Part shown: positions 51,868-61,605 of the stretch, one piece after another
How the letters are laid out: each line of letters begins with the position of its first letter
Position numbering within the stretch: position 1 is the first letter of the stretch
Assembly (NCBI GenBank): GCA_035712365.1
Contig: DASTAW010000020.1
Coordinates: 62,001-126,000 of the forward strand
Length of the DNA: 64,000 bases
Direction of reading: 5' to 3'
DNA from: Terriglobia bacterium
GTDB lineage: Bacteria > Acidobacteriota > Terriglobia > UBA7540
Translations under genes and position numbers: made by a program
The notes under the pieces: model-generated
Databases searched by the model: none
The model's input: only the letters and a program-made list of their open reading frames with translations
What the model was told of the DNA's origin: nothing

Positions 51868-52965
51868 ATGATACTTATGCCAAGACTTGACACTCCGCTC
51901 AAGCTTTCGCCCATCTTCAAGCCAAAAATCTGGGGAGTGGATAGTCTGGCGCCGCTGTTCGATTGGCCCGAGCCTGCGAAGATCTCGAGTGACCGCGGAG
52001 CGTCCGCCCGGCCAGGTGAGGAAACCTTGATTGGCGAGGTATGGATTACTGATGAAAGTTCAGAGATACTGAACGGCCCTGCCGCAGGGCTTACCTTGGG
52101 GGAGGCTTCCGCCAGGTACCGTGGTGAATTAAACGGGGTCAACTGGAAGGACCGCCGCTTCCCGATCCTCTCGAAGTACATCTTCACCGGTGACTGGCTT
52201 TCGCTCCAGGTGCATCCGGACGACCGCTACGCTCGCAAACACGACCCAGGGAACCTGGGAAAGTGCGAGATGTGGTACATCCTGGACGCGGAGCCGGAGG
52301 CGGAAATCCTGCTGGCCATGAAGCCCGGGACGACGCTGGAAATGCTGAGGGACGCCTGCGAACGTGGCAAGAGCAAGGACCTGCTTTACCGGTTTCACCC
52401 GAAACGCGGCGAGGCAATTTTTGTGCCGCCTGGTACGGTGCATGCGCTGGGACCGGGATTGGTCCTTTTTGAGGCCGAGGAACATTCCGACATGACCTAC
52501 CGGCTGGACGATTTTGGTCGGGCTGGCCTCGATGGAAAGCCGCGGCCGCTTCATCTGGATAAAGGGTTCGGGGTAATCAGGCCGGATGCGGAGCCATTAC
52601 GCAATCTGCCGAGAGCTGTGGTTAGTGAGCCTTTTGGTAGCCACAGATATCTTCTGGGTTGTCAATACTTTGCGGTGGAGGAATTAAAGTTACGGATGAC
52701 AGCGCATTTTAAGTCCTCGCCGGACCGCGTGGAAACCCTATCCATCGTGGCGGGCAGAGGGCGGGTTGAGAGCGCGACAGGATGGCTGGGATACCAGGCA
52801 GGGGACACCTGGGTAATCCCACCCGGAGCGGGGCGGTATCGTCTTGCTCCGGTTGAGAAAACGCGCCTCCTCAAATTTTACGTGCCGAACCTTGACAAGG
52901 ATTTCAGGCGTCCGCTTTCGCGCCGTGGCAAGGCCGCGCAAGTCAGAAAGATTCTCTTCGACTGA
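51868..52965 (+). CDS. manA: Mannose-6-phosphate isomerase, class I
   Basis: 365 residues with the zinc site of type I phosphomannose isomerase (SLQVHPDDRYAR, then KCEMWYIL) and the FVPPGTVHALGPGLVLFEAEE block in the second cupin. It interconverts fructose-6-phosphate and mannose-6-phosphate, the entry to GDP-mannose. The start is uncertain: ATG 51868 or ATG 51877 (MPRLDTPLKL), with no strong ribosome-binding site for either. Eight bases separate it from the manC gene, and the phosphomannomutase follows, so the three supply GDP-mannose together. Confidence 0.85.
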   Translation: MILMPRLDTPLKLSPIFKPKIWGVDSLAPLFDWPEPAKISSDRGASARPGEETLIGEVWITDESSEILNGPAAGLTLGEASARYRGELNGVNWKDRRFPILSKYIFTGDWLSLQVHPDDRYARKHDPGNLGKCEMWYILDAEPEAEILLAMKPGTTLEMLRDACERGKSKDLLYRFHPKRGEAIFVPPGTVHALGPGLVLFEAEEHSDMTYRLDDFGRAGLDGKPRPLHLDKGFGVIRPDAEPLRNLPRAVVSEPFGSHRYLLGCQYFAVEELKLRMTAHFKSSPDRVETLSIVAGRGRVESATGWLGYQAGDTWVIPPGAGRYRLAPVEKTRLLKFYVPNLDKDFRRPLSRRGKAAQVRKILFD

Positions 52966-52972
52966 AAGAATC

Positions 52973-54082
52973 ATGGGCAGCACAGAGAAATCGCGGGCCT
53001 CACTTTACCATCACGTTTACGTGGTCATCATGGCCGGCGGCAGCGGGACTCGGTTCTGGCCGCTGAGCCGCCGCAGGACTCCCAAGCAGTTGTTGAACCT
53101 GTTTGGGGACACAACGCTCCTTGAACAGACGGTCGAACGCGTCAAGGGGATTGTGCCGCCGGAGCGGACCTATATTTTTGCCAATGATATGGTGCGATCC
53201 GAAATAGTGCGACTGCTGCCGCATATTCCGGAACGCCAGATCATTGCAGAACCGGCGCAGCGCAACACAGCGCCCACCATCGGCCTGGCCGCCTATGAGA
53301 TTCTGCGCCGTGACCCGGAAGGCATCATGGTGATATTGCCTGCCGACCACGTGATCCGCAAGCCGGGAGCATTCCGGGCGGCGCTGAAAGCGGGCTGTCG
53401 CTGGGCCGCGACGGAAGGCCGCTCGGTGGTCCTGGGAATTCAACCTACGCGCCCGGAAACGGGATACGGGTACATCCGGCTGGGTGGGCTGGCAGAGAAC
53501 ACGGGACAAGAAAAGATCTTTCGCGTGGAAGCCTTCACGGAGAAGCCCGGACTCACGGCCGCTAGACGCTATGTGGCCTCTAAACGCTACTTGTGGAATG
53601 CCGGGATGTTCATCTGGAGGGCATCAACGCTCCTTACCCATCTCCGTAGATTTCAGCCGGCGATGGCGGCGAGTCTGGACCGGATCGCCGCGAGAGGAGG
53701 CATCGACGGCCCACAAGCACTGAAGCGCCTGTTTCCAAGGCTTGAGAAGATCTCCATTGATTATGCCTTGATGGAAAAGATCGACAACGTATTCGCCGTG
53801 GCGGCCGACATGGGCTGGAGTGACGTGGGAAGCTGGGCCGTGGCCTACGACCTGCACGCGAAGGACAGTGACGGGAACGTGCGGCCGGAAGGTTCACTTT
53901 GCCTCGATTCCAGAGGAAACATGGTGGTAAACGGCGGGAAATTTGTTGTGACCATCGGCGTGGAAAACCTGGTGATTGTTGAGACAGGCGAAGCGCTGCT
54001 AATCTGCGCGCGTGAGCAATCCCAGAAAGTGGGCAAGGCCGTCCAGGAACTCGAACGACAGGGCAGAAAGAATCTGCTGTAG
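52973..54082 (+). CDS. manC: Mannose-1-phosphate guanylyltransferase
   Basis: 369 residues: IMAGGSGTRFWPLSRRRTPKQ (the GDP-mannose pyrophosphorylase signature) at the start, ILPADHVI for the catalytic Asp, FTEKPG and WNAGMFIW, plus a beta-helix C-terminus. The C-terminal phosphomannose isomerase domain of fused ManC proteins is missing, in keeping with the separate manA just upstream. It makes GDP-mannose from mannose-1-phosphate and GTP. ATG 52973 lies eight bases after the manA stop. Confidence 0.92.
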   Translation: MGSTEKSRASLYHHVYVVIMAGGSGTRFWPLSRRRTPKQLLNLFGDTTLLEQTVERVKGIVPPERTYIFANDMVRSEIVRLLPHIPERQIIAEPAQRNTAPTIGLAAYEILRRDPEGIMVILPADHVIRKPGAFRAALKAGCRWAATEGRSVVLGIQPTRPETGYGYIRLGGLAENTGQEKIFRVEAFTEKPGLTAARRYVASKRYLWNAGMFIWRASTLLTHLRRFQPAMAASLDRIAARGGIDGPQALKRLFPRLEKISIDYALMEKIDNVFAVAADMGWSDVGSWAVAYDLHAKDSDGNVRPEGSLCLDSRGNMVVNGGKFVVTIGVENLVIVETGEALLICAREQSQKVGKAVQELERQGRKNLL

Positions 54083-54095
54083 CGCGGAGGTTGTT

Positions 54096-55523
54096 CTGAC
54101 CAGAGAGGCTGACCAGATCAAATTCGGGACGGACGGCTGGCGCGGAATTATTGGCGACACATTTACTTTCGAAAACGTGCGCCGTGTGGCGACGGCTGTC
54201 GCCCGCTATGTTTGTCAGGAAGGACGGCCTGAGCGCGGCCTGATAGTTGGCTATGACGCACGCTTTCTTTCGCCCGAAGCCGCTCATGTGGCCGCTCACC
54301 AGGTCGCGGCGCAAGGGATTCCGGTGCTGCTGGCTGACCGCGTGACTCCGACCCCCGCCGTCAGTTACGCCGTGGTGGCACGGAAGACTGCGGGCGCCCT
54401 GATGGTGACGGCGAGTCACAATCCATACGTATGGAATGGAATCAAGCTCAAAGCTCCTTACGGGGGATCAGCCTCTCCGGAGATCATGCAACGGGTTGAG
54501 ACCTGCGTGCCTGCGGACGACCCGGCGAGGGAGGGGAGTTCAAATAAAGGCGCCGCCAATGTCAAAACGGCCGATCTGGTCAGCCCCTACCTTGACCGTA
54601 TTAGAACTCTGGTTTCGCTAGATCGCATTCGCGAGAGCGGCAGAAGGTTCGTGATCGATCCGATGTATGGTGCAGCGCGCGGATGCCTGGCGCGGTTGTT
54701 TGAAGAGGCCGGCATCAGGTTCATCGAGATCCACGGTGAGCACAATCCGCTGTTTCCTGGAATCAACCCCGAGCCGATTGATCCGCACCTGGCCGACTTG
54801 AGCCAGGCCGTTGTGAAAAGCAAATCAGATGCCGGTTTCGCTACGGACGGCGACGCCGATCGCATTGGGGCCGTTGACGCCCAGGGAAACACCGTGGATT
54901 CGCACAAGGTGTTTTCTATTTTGCTCAGGCATCTGGTTGCGGAACGCGGGCTGAAAGGTGAAGTGGTCAAAACGGTCTCGACCACCGAGATGGTTGCCAA
55001 GATTGCGTCAAAATATGGCCTGCCGCTCCACGTTACTCCCATCGGTTTCAAATACGTCTGTGACCTGATGCTGGCGCGGGACATTCTGATTGGCGGCGAG
55101 GAGAGCGGAGGCATTGCGGTCCGCGGACATCTGCCGGAGCGCGATGGCATCCTGAATTCACTTTACCTAGCGGACATCATCGCGCAGCGGGGGAAAAACC
55201 TGGGTGAACTGGTCCAGGAACTTCAGGGCGAATTCGGCCCGCACTATTACCGACGCCTGGATCTCGAAATTGACAAGAAAGCGGCGCAGCGCGTGGTGGA
55301 GCGGGTACGGCAGGGCAAGCTGAGCTCTGTAGCGAATTTCAAAGTGCTTTCCCTGGATGACCGGGACGGCGTCAAAATGATTCTGGGGAATTCTGAGTGG
55401 GTGCTGGTTCGGACCTCCGGGACGGAAAACGTTCTTCGCCTTTACGCCGAGGCGCCTTCGAAGGAGCAGGTGACGGCCCTTCTGGACGCCATCGCGGAGT
55501 TTGCGCGCCAGCAATCTCACTAA
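54096..55523 (+). CDS. Phosphomannomutase/phosphoglucomutase
   Basis: About 475 residues of the alpha-D-phosphohexomutase family: IKFGTDGWRGIIGD at the start, the phospho-serine loop in MVTASHNPYVWNG, the metal loop FATDGDADRIGAV, GGEESGGIAVRGH for sugar binding and the phosphate-binding RTSGTENVLRLYAEAP. It converts mannose-6-phosphate to mannose-1-phosphate (and/or glucose phosphates). The start is odd: the in-frame GTG at 54012 overlaps manC by 71 bases, whereas GGAGG at 54086-54090 points to a CTG at 54096. I place the start there provisionally. It completes the manA-manC-mutase set. Confidence 0.86.
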   Translation: MTREADQIKFGTDGWRGIIGDTFTFENVRRVATAVARYVCQEGRPERGLIVGYDARFLSPEAAHVAAHQVAAQGIPVLLADRVTPTPAVSYAVVARKTAGALMVTASHNPYVWNGIKLKAPYGGSASPEIMQRVETCVPADDPAREGSSNKGAANVKTADLVSPYLDRIRTLVSLDRIRESGRRFVIDPMYGAARGCLARLFEEAGIRFIEIHGEHNPLFPGINPEPIDPHLADLSQAVVKSKSDAGFATDGDADRIGAVDAQGNTVDSHKVFSILLRHLVAERGLKGEVVKTVSTTEMVAKIASKYGLPLHVTPIGFKYVCDLMLARDILIGGEESGGIAVRGHLPERDGILNSLYLADIIAQRGKNLGELVQELQGEFGPHYYRRLDLEIDKKAAQRVVERVRQGKLSSVANFKVLSLDDRDGVKMILGNSEWVLVRTSGTENVLRLYAEAPSKEQVTALLDAIAEFARQQSH

Positions 55524-55547
55524 CGGGGAAGTCCGGAAAAGTTGACC

Positions 55548-56651
55548 ATGGATGAAGCTAAGCGTGCCAAAGCGTATCATCGCGCCGGGCGCATTCTGGG
55601 GATTGCGGGATTCGCGCTCGATGTTGCGTTGCTGGCTGCTCTGCTTTTTGCTGGCTGGACGATCGGCCTGCGAACCTTCGCGGAAAGCGTGACGCCGCAC
55701 CCTGCCCTTGCCTTGTTGGTTTACTTCATCCTGTTCGGCCTGATCGTTCAATTACCCGGCGTTCCCCTGAGCTACGCGAAAGGCTACCGGCTGGAGCACC
55801 GTTACGGCCTGTCAAACCAGACCCTCTGGAGCTGGGTGAAGGACGAGATAAAGGGCCTGGCAGTGGGAGGCGCGCTGGGCCTGCTCGGAGTTGAATTCGT
55901 ATACTGGACCATGAGGGATTGGCCGGCCGCGTGGTGGGTGATTTCGGCCACGGCCTTCATTGCGTTTTTCGTCCTGCTGGCCAATCTGGCTCCGGTGCTC
56001 CTGTTTCCCATATTTTTCAAGTTCAAGCCGGTGGAAGATGAGAATTTGACCGGACGGCTGCTGGAGCTTTCGCGCCGCGCGGACACACGGGTGCGCGGGG
56101 TGTTCGAATGGAAGCTAAGCGAGAAGAGCAAGAAGGCCAACGCCGCGCTGGTAGGGCTGGGGAATACGCGACGCATCATCCTGTCTGACACGCTGCTGGA
56201 AAAATTCAGCGCGGACGAAGTTGAAGCCGTTCTTGCACACGAATTCGGGCACCACGTTCGCCACCACATCCTTCGCATGATCCTCGTCCAGGCGCTGACG
56301 ACATATCTTGGCTTCTATCTAGCCGATGTCTGCCTGCTGGCGTGGGGGAAGACGCTGGGTTTCACGGGCGTGGCGGACTTTGCAAACCTGCCGCTCCTGA
56401 TTCTGGTTAGCATGGGGCTTTCCTTGCTTCTTCTTCCGTGCGTCAACAGCCACTCGCGCTGGCTGGAAAGGCAAGCGGATGATTACGCGTTGAAGGCCAT
56501 TCCAAGCACAATGGCATTCATCACCAGCATGGAAAAACTTGCGGAAATCAATCTGGCGGAGCGCCGGCCGGCCGCCTGGATCGAATTCATATTCCATTCC
56601 CACCCATCCATTGAAAAGCGCATCGCATACGCCCGAAGCGCTGCGGCTTAG
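55548..56651 (+). CDS. M48-family membrane zinc metallopeptidase (Ste24-like)
   Basis: 367 residues with six to seven hydrophobic segments. The zinc motif is LAHEFGHHVRHH (His-Glu-X2-His) and the third ligand Glu is in WLERQADDYAL. The N-terminal LPGVPLSYAKGYRLEHRYGL block is typical of CAAX prenyl protease/Ste24 relatives. These enzymes cut membrane or misfolded proteins at the inner membrane. ATG 55548 (GGAAAAG upstream) is favoured over TTG 55542. It starts 24 bases after the mutase gene. Confidence 0.88.
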   Translation: MDEAKRAKAYHRAGRILGIAGFALDVALLAALLFAGWTIGLRTFAESVTPHPALALLVYFILFGLIVQLPGVPLSYAKGYRLEHRYGLSNQTLWSWVKDEIKGLAVGGALGLLGVEFVYWTMRDWPAAWWVISATAFIAFFVLLANLAPVLLFPIFFKFKPVEDENLTGRLLELSRRADTRVRGVFEWKLSEKSKKANAALVGLGNTRRIILSDTLLEKFSADEVEAVLAHEFGHHVRHHILRMILVQALTTYLGFYLADVCLLAWGKTLGFTGVADFANLPLLILVSMGLSLLLLPCVNSHSRWLERQADDYALKAIPSTMAFITSMEKLAEINLAERRPAAWIEFIFHSHPSIEKRIAYARSAAA

Positions 56652-56738
56652 TCGGGACTTCAGTGTCCGCTTCCTCGTCTGGGCGCTTCCGGGAGTATTC
56701 CGATAAAGTTTGGAAAACACCCTGCAGTCTCGGAGCGT

Positions 56739-57161
56739 TCACGCCTTGGGCTGGGGTTGAGGTAATGACTTCCAGATTGCATCCAGAACGCCATTCACAA
56801 ATTCCACGGAGTCTTCGCTGGCGAAGCGGCGGGCGAGTTCAAGAGCTTCATTGATGACGACCGTGCCCGGAGTTTCCGGGTGGTGAAGTATTTCATGGAG
56901 GGCCATCCGGAGAATATTGCGGTCGATTGCGGGCATACGATCTGTTCGCCAGTGCTCGGCATGCTGGGTGATGGTGCGGTCGAGTGTTGAAACTTCGAGG
57001 ACAGTCCCTTCGAACAGGCTGCGTGCAAAGTTGTCAACGTCTGGCGCGAGATTGCGCCCCTGCAGGAAAGTCTGCACAACATAGGCAGGAGCGTGCTTGC
57101 CGACCTCCCACTGAAAAAGCATCTGGAGGGCTAATTCACGAGATTTTGTTCTAGAACCCAT
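56739..57161 (-). CDS. nusB: Transcription antitermination factor NusB
   Basis: 140 residues, a normal size, of all-helical fold with SRELALQMLFQWEVGK at the N-terminus and the C-terminal pattern TVVINEALELARRFASEDSVEFVNGVLDAI. With NusE (S10) it binds boxA RNA to promote rRNA antitermination. It is convergent with the M48 gene and lies downstream of the crotonase gene by 46 bases. Confidence 0.93.
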   Translation of the reverse strand: MGSRTKSRELALQMLFQWEVGKHAPAYVVQTFLQGRNLAPDVDNFARSLFEGTVLEVSTLDRTITQHAEHWRTDRMPAIDRNILRMALHEILHHPETPGTVVINEALELARRFASEDSVEFVNGVLDAIWKSLPQPQPKA

Positions 57162-57207
57162 CGATAATTTGGGTCTCCGCGCGCTCCGGTGCGACGGTGC
57201 AATCTGC

Positions 57208-57990
57208 CTACTCGCCCGTGAATTTCGCCAGGCGTTTTTCCAGAAATGCGCGCGTTCCTTCTTTCATATCGGTCGTCGCACAGCAGAGTCCGAAAAGGCT
57301 GGCCTCGAGTTGCTCTGCCTCTGCTTCTGCCATTTCCAACCCGCGGTTGACAGCTTCAATAGCATAACGGACAGCGATGGGGCCGTTGGCCAGAATTCTC
57401 TGGAGCAGATTCTCAGAGGCCGATATCAGCTCAGTTGAGTTTACCACCTTGTTCACGAGCCCGATCAGCCAGGCTTCCTGGGCGCCGATGGGCTCGCCCG
57501 AAAGAATCAACTCGAGGGCCCGGCCCTTACCCACCAGGCGCGGCAGGCGTTGCGTTCCGGCGTAGCCGGGAATGATTCCCAGCCTGACCTCCGGCTGGCC
57601 GAAGCGCGCGTTCTCTGATGCAATCCGGAAGGTGCATGCCATGGCGAGTTCGCAGCCGCCGCCCAGCGCGAAGCCGTTCACGGCGGCGACAACGGGTTTT
57701 CCCAGGCTTTCAATCCTATTCATAAGCGCCTGTCCTTCGAGTGCCTTCTTGCGCGCTTCGATTGGAGTGAGTGCCGCCAGCTCACTGATGTCCGCGCCAG
57801 CCACGAAGGCTTTTTTGCCCACGCCGGTCAGGATGACGCCGCGCGCCTCAGGCTCCCTGGCAATCCGGTCAATGCAGTCACTGAGCTCGTGAATGGCTTT
57901 GTGGTTGAGAGCGTTGAGCTTTTGCGGCCGGTTAATCGTCACATAGGCGATTGCAGCCCGCGTTTCAAAAAGCAACGTTTCGTAACCCAT
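57208..57990 (-). CDS. Enoyl-CoA hydratase/isomerase (crotonase family)
   Basis: 260 residues. The oxyanion-hole pattern is KAFVAGADISELAAL (residues ~60-74), the catalytic Glu residues are in GFALGGGCELAMA and FGQPEVRLGIIPGYAGTQRL, and the C-terminal helical region ends with KEGTRAFLEKR. It hydrates 2-enoyl-CoA in fatty-acid or related acyl-CoA degradation. Both catalytic Glu are present, so true hydratase activity is likely. It precedes nusB on the minus strand. Confidence 0.9.
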   Translation of the reverse strand: MGYETLLFETRAAIAYVTINRPQKLNALNHKAIHELSDCIDRIAREPEARGVILTGVGKKAFVAGADISELAALTPIEARKKALEGQALMNRIESLGKPVVAAVNGFALGGGCELAMACTFRIASENARFGQPEVRLGIIPGYAGTQRLPRLVGKGRALELILSGEPIGAQEAWLIGLVNKVVNSTELISASENLLQRILANGPIAVRYAIEAVNRGLEMAEAEAEQLEASLFGLCCATTDMKEGTRAFLEKRLAKFTGE

Positions 57991-58130
57991 CCTGGCATAC
58001 TCCTGAAGATCACAACAACTGTTCGCGGTTTGCAGGGATCATTCGGCGCGGAAGCATGCACTATGCACACCTGACCGATTCCATTCATGTCTATGATAGC
58101 AGGAAGACGTGGAGGCTGATCGGCGCTAAA

Positions 58131-58159
58131 TTGACAGAACAGCATCGCTTTGTTAGATT
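58131..58159 (+). promoter_or_regulatory. Promoter of lepA
   Basis: TTGACA (58131-58136), 17-base spacer, TAGATT (58154-58159). It closely resembles the sulfite reductase promoter (TTGACA-17-TAGAAT). It gives a leader of about 95 bases to the lepA ATG. Confidence 0.65.
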
Positions 58160-58260
58160 TTCAAAGGGTCCACAATGACAGCTTTAGACAAAAAACCTGC
58201 CATCGATGCCACCCCGCGAGTTGTTTAGCTTCCTGTCTGCCAGAGGCAATCACTGACAAG

Positions 58261-60063
58261 ATGACCCAAGCACGTTATATTCGCAATTTTTCGATTGTCG
58301 CCCACATTGACCACGGCAAATCCACGCTTGCCGACCGATTACTGGAGTTGACGGGGACGGTTGCTAAGCGGGACATGGAAGCTCAGTTGCTCGACTCGAT
58401 GGACCTGGAACGAGAGCGGGGCATCACCATCAAGGCCCATTCGGTGCGGCTGAACTACAGGGCGCGGGACGGAAACGAGTATCAGTTAAATCTGATCGAT
58501 ACTCCCGGACATGTCGACTTTTCCTACGAAGTGTCCAGAAGCCTGTCCGCATGCGAAGGGGCATTGCTGGTGATTGACGCCTCCCAGGGAGTTGAGGCCC
58601 AGACACTGGCCAACGCGCAGCTCGCGATGAATAACAATCTGGAAATCGTGCCGGTTATCAATAAGATTGACCTGCCCGGAGCAAACATCGAGGAAACCCG
58701 GCGGCAGATTGAGCAGACGCTGGCCATCGACTCGAGCGAGGCCCTCCTGATCAGCGCCAAGCAGGGCACTGGGGTCGAGGAAGTGCTGGAAGCAATTGTG
58801 GCGAAAATCCCCGCGCCGGCGGGATCTCCGGAAGCTCCTTTGCAGGCCTTGATTTTTGATTCCTGGTTTGACAGCTACCGAGGTGTAGTGGTGCTGGCGC
58901 GGGTGGTGCAGGGGACCGTTGTGCCTGGCATGAAGGTCCGCCTCTGGTCCAACAGCCAAACCTATACGGTGGAGCAATTGGGGATCTTGACGCCTTCCGC
59001 GGTCCCCGTAGAAAGCTTGCAGGCCGGCGAAGTGGGTTTTGTGATTGCCAACATCAAGCGCGTGTCTGACACGAAGATCGGCGACACGATCACCCAGGAC
59101 GATCGCCCCGCAGCGGAACCGCTTCCCGGATTCGAGGACATTAAGCCTATGGTGTTCGCGGGGCTTTATCCGGTGGAATCCAGCGAATACGAGTCCCTGC
59201 GAGATGCGCTTGAAAAACTGCGATTGAACGATTCATCTCTCTTCTACGAGCCGGAAAACTCCGCGGCGCTCGGTTTCGGCTTCCGGTGCGGCTTCCTGGG
59301 CCTGCTCCACATGGAGATTGTCCAGGAACGCTTGGAGCGGGAATTCAAGCTGAACCTGATCACCACGGCGCCGGGCGTCCGCTATCGCGTTACAACAAAA
59401 GATGGGAATGTCCATGAAATCGATAACCCCACGCGGTTTCCCGAGCCTAACGAAATTTCCAAAATCGAAGAACCCGTCATTACTGCGATGATCTTGACCC
59501 ACGACGACTACCTGGGCGGCATTCTGGCGCTGGCGGAGGAAAAACGCGGAATCCAGAAAGGCTTTGAGTACGTCGCGCAGAAGCGCGTGCTGCTGACGTA
59601 TGAGCTGCCTTTGAACGAAGTTGTCCTGGATTTTTATGACCGGCTCAAATCTGTTTCGCGCGGCTATGCCTCGCTCGATTACCATTTTTCGGGATACTGG
59701 GATTCCAATCTGGTTAAAGTTGACCTGCTGGTGGCTGGCGAGCCGGTCGATGCGCTCTCGTTTGTCTGCCATCGCGATCACGCCCAGCCACGGGCGCGCA
59801 CACTCTGTGAGCGAATGCGAAAACTGATCCCTCGCCAGCTTTTCGAAGTAGCCATACAGGCTTCCATCGGCTCCAAGATTATCGCCCGTGAAAACGTTCC
59901 CGCCATGCGAAAGAACGTGCTGGCCAAGTGCTACGGCGGTGACATCACGCGCAAGCGCAAGCTCCTCGAAAAGCAGAAAGAAGGGAAGCGCCGTATGAAG
60001 CGCGTCGGTAAAGTGGACATCCCTCAGGAAGCTTTCCTTGCGGTCCTGCGCGTCAATGAATAG
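58261..60063 (+). CDS. lepA: Elongation factor 4 (LepA)
   Basis: 600 residues, the family length. GTPase motifs: [15 protein letters not shown] (G1), [13 protein letters not shown] (G2), [16 protein letters not shown] (G3), [12 protein letters not shown] (G4) and SAKQG (G5). The LepA-specific C-terminal domain ends with [20 protein letters not shown]. It back-translocates ribosomes or helps in initiation and biogenesis under stress. ATG 58261 gives the standard start [19 protein letters not shown]; the upstream frame start at 58150 lies in the leader. Confidence 0.96.
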   Translation: MTQARYIRNFSIVAHIDHGKSTLADRLLELTGTVAKRDMEAQLLDSMDLERERGITIKAHSVRLNYRARDGNEYQLNLIDTPGHVDFSYEVSRSLSACEGALLVIDASQGVEAQTLANAQLAMNNNLEIVPVINKIDLPGANIEETRRQIEQTLAIDSSEALLISAKQGTGVEEVLEAIVAKIPAPAGSPEAPLQALIFDSWFDSYRGVVVLARVVQGTVVPGMKVRLWSNSQTYTVEQLGILTPSAVPVESLQAGEVGFVIANIKRVSDTKIGDTITQDDRPAAEPLPGFEDIKPMVFAGLYPVESSEYESLRDALEKLRLNDSSLFYEPENSAALGFGFRCGFLGLLHMEIVQERLEREFKLNLITTAPGVRYRVTTKDGNVHEIDNPTRFPEPNEISKIEEPVITAMILTHDDYLGGILALAEEKRGIQKGFEYVAQKRVLLTYELPLNEVVLDFYDRLKSVSRGYASLDYHFSGYWDSNLVKVDLLVAGEPVDALSFVCHRDHAQPRARTLCERMRKLIPRQLFEVAIQASIGSKIIARENVPAMRKNVLAKCYGGDITRKRKLLEKQKEGKRRMKRVGKVDIPQEAFLAVLRVNE

Positions 60064-60095
60064 AATCTTCCTGCTTAACCTCATGCGAGGTCCCG

Positions 60096-61052
60096 GTGCT
60101 CACAAGTATCTTTAGAGGCCCCGACGGCGTTCGGTCGGGCTGGCGGCTGCTGATTTTTATTGCTCTGGCAGCGGTTCCTTTCGTCACCATCCAAGTTCTG
60201 TTGGCGGCTGGCGGATTTCGGCCGGATATTGTACACGAGCTGCCGCCGACGGTGATTCTGGTGGGCGAAGGCCTGGAGTTTCTTTGCCCACTTTTTGCGG
60301 CCTGGGTGATGAGCCACTTGGAGGACAGGGCGTTCAGTGATTATGGATTGCCAGGTCGGGGAGCCTTTGGACGCAACTTCTGGGTGGGGGCGGGCATCGG
60401 GCTGATCGCTTTGTCGGTCCTGCTGGTCGGAATTCGGGTCGGCCACGGTTTTTATTTCGGCAGCGTTGCCCTCCACGCGCGTGGAGCGTTTTACTTCGGC
60501 GTGATGTGGGCCGTCGCATTTCTTGTGGTTGGCTTCGCGGAAGAATTTTTGTTTCGCGGCTATGCGCTGACTACACTTACTGACGGAATCGGGTTCTGGC
60601 CTGCGGCGATCGTGCTCTCGGCTATATTTGGCGCTGTCCACCTTTCAAATCTTCGCGAGAACCCGACGGGAGCTCTATCGGCCGGGCTGGTCGGACTGCT
60701 GTTCTGCTTCAGCCTTCACCGAACAGGGAGCCTGTGGTTTGCGATCGGGTTCCACGCCGCCTGGGATTATGGCCAGAGCTTTATCTATTCGGTCCCGAAC
60801 AGCGGTGTGCTGGCCCAGGGACACTTGCTGAATTCTCACTTGAATTCCGGTGCTCCGGCCTGGCTGACGGGCGGGGCTGTGGGGCCTGAAGGTAGCGTGT
60901 TCGTCTTCATCGTACTGGCGATGATATTCATTCTGATCGACCGGATGTATCCTGAAGTCAGGTTTCCCTCGCGTGTTGTCGCCGCTGAGCAGATTCCGCC
61001 AGGGGCAGGCGCGGTTTCAAGCGTGCCCGAGACTGCCCCAGGGAGGGACTGA
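60096..61052 (+). CDS. CPBP-family intramembrane metalloprotease (Abi/CAAX-like)
   Basis: 318 residues with about eight membrane helices. The catalytic Glu-Glu-X3-Arg pattern is in FAEEFLFRGYALTTL, and two further motifs follow (IFGAVHL, and FHAAWDYGQ with Asp). CPBP proteins act in prenyl-protein processing or immunity to bacteriocins; the role here is unknown. GTG at 60096 has AGG about six bases ahead and the frame follows lepA by 32 bases. Its stop adjoins the ATG of the next gene, so those two are coupled. Confidence 0.85.
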   Translation: MLTSIFRGPDGVRSGWRLLIFIALAAVPFVTIQVLLAAGGFRPDIVHELPPTVILVGEGLEFLCPLFAAWVMSHLEDRAFSDYGLPGRGAFGRNFWVGAGIGLIALSVLLVGIRVGHGFYFGSVALHARGAFYFGVMWAVAFLVVGFAEEFLFRGYALTTLTDGIGFWPAAIVLSAIFGAVHLSNLRENPTGALSAGLVGLLFCFSLHRTGSLWFAIGFHAAWDYGQSFIYSVPNSGVLAQGHLLNSHLNSGAPAWLTGGAVGPEGSVFVFIVLAMIFILIDRMYPEVRFPSRVVAAEQIPPGAGAVSSVPETAPGRD

Positions 61053-61535
61053 ATGGAACTGAAAATCGTAAAGATCGACAAGCCTGGCGACATGAACTTT
61101 ATCCTCGGGCAGTCCCACTTTATTAAAACCGTCGAGGACCTGTATGAGGCGCTTGTCCAGACAGTCCCTGAAATTAAGTTCGGTATCGGATTCTGCGAGT
61201 CGTCCGGCCCGGCGCTGGTGCGCTGGGCGGGCAACGACCTGAACCTGGTCCGGCTGGCCCAGGAGAACGCCTTTGCCCTTTCCTGCGGGCATTCGTTCAT
61301 CATCTTCATGGAAAAGGCTTACCCCATCAACATCCTCAATGTGGTGAAGAACGTGCCTGAGGTCTGCCGGATTTTTTGTGCTACTGCGAATCCCGTAGAA
61401 GTGATTGTGGCTGAAACAGAGCAGGGGCGCGGCATTCTGGGCGTGATCGACGGCGCCAAGCCCAAGGGCATCGAAACCGAAGCCGACATCAAGGCGCGCA
61501 AAGAATTTCTGCGGAAGATTGGCTACAAGTTGTAG
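61053..61535 (+). CDS. Adenosine-specific kinase-like protein (DUF355)
   Basis: 160 residues matching the small family described in Pyrobaculum as adenosine-specific kinase: [20 protein letters not shown] near the start, [20 protein letters not shown] centrally, and [20 protein letters not shown]. The family is compact, without P-loop, and its biochemical role in bacteria is not settled. The ATG directly follows the stop of the CPBP protease. No regulatory features seen. Confidence 0.8.
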   Translation: MELKIVKIDKPGDMNFILGQSHFIKTVEDLYEALVQTVPEIKFGIGFCESSGPALVRWAGNDLNLVRLAQENAFALSCGHSFIIFMEKAYPINILNVVKNVPEVCRIFCATANPVEVIVAETEQGRGILGVIDGAKPKGIETEADIKARKEFLRKIGYKL

Positions 61536-61605
61536 GTCTCCAAGGGAATTCTGAGATTGCCGGAGCGTACCTGCGATGTCCCTGCCGGCCTGATCGTTTT
61601 GAGCC

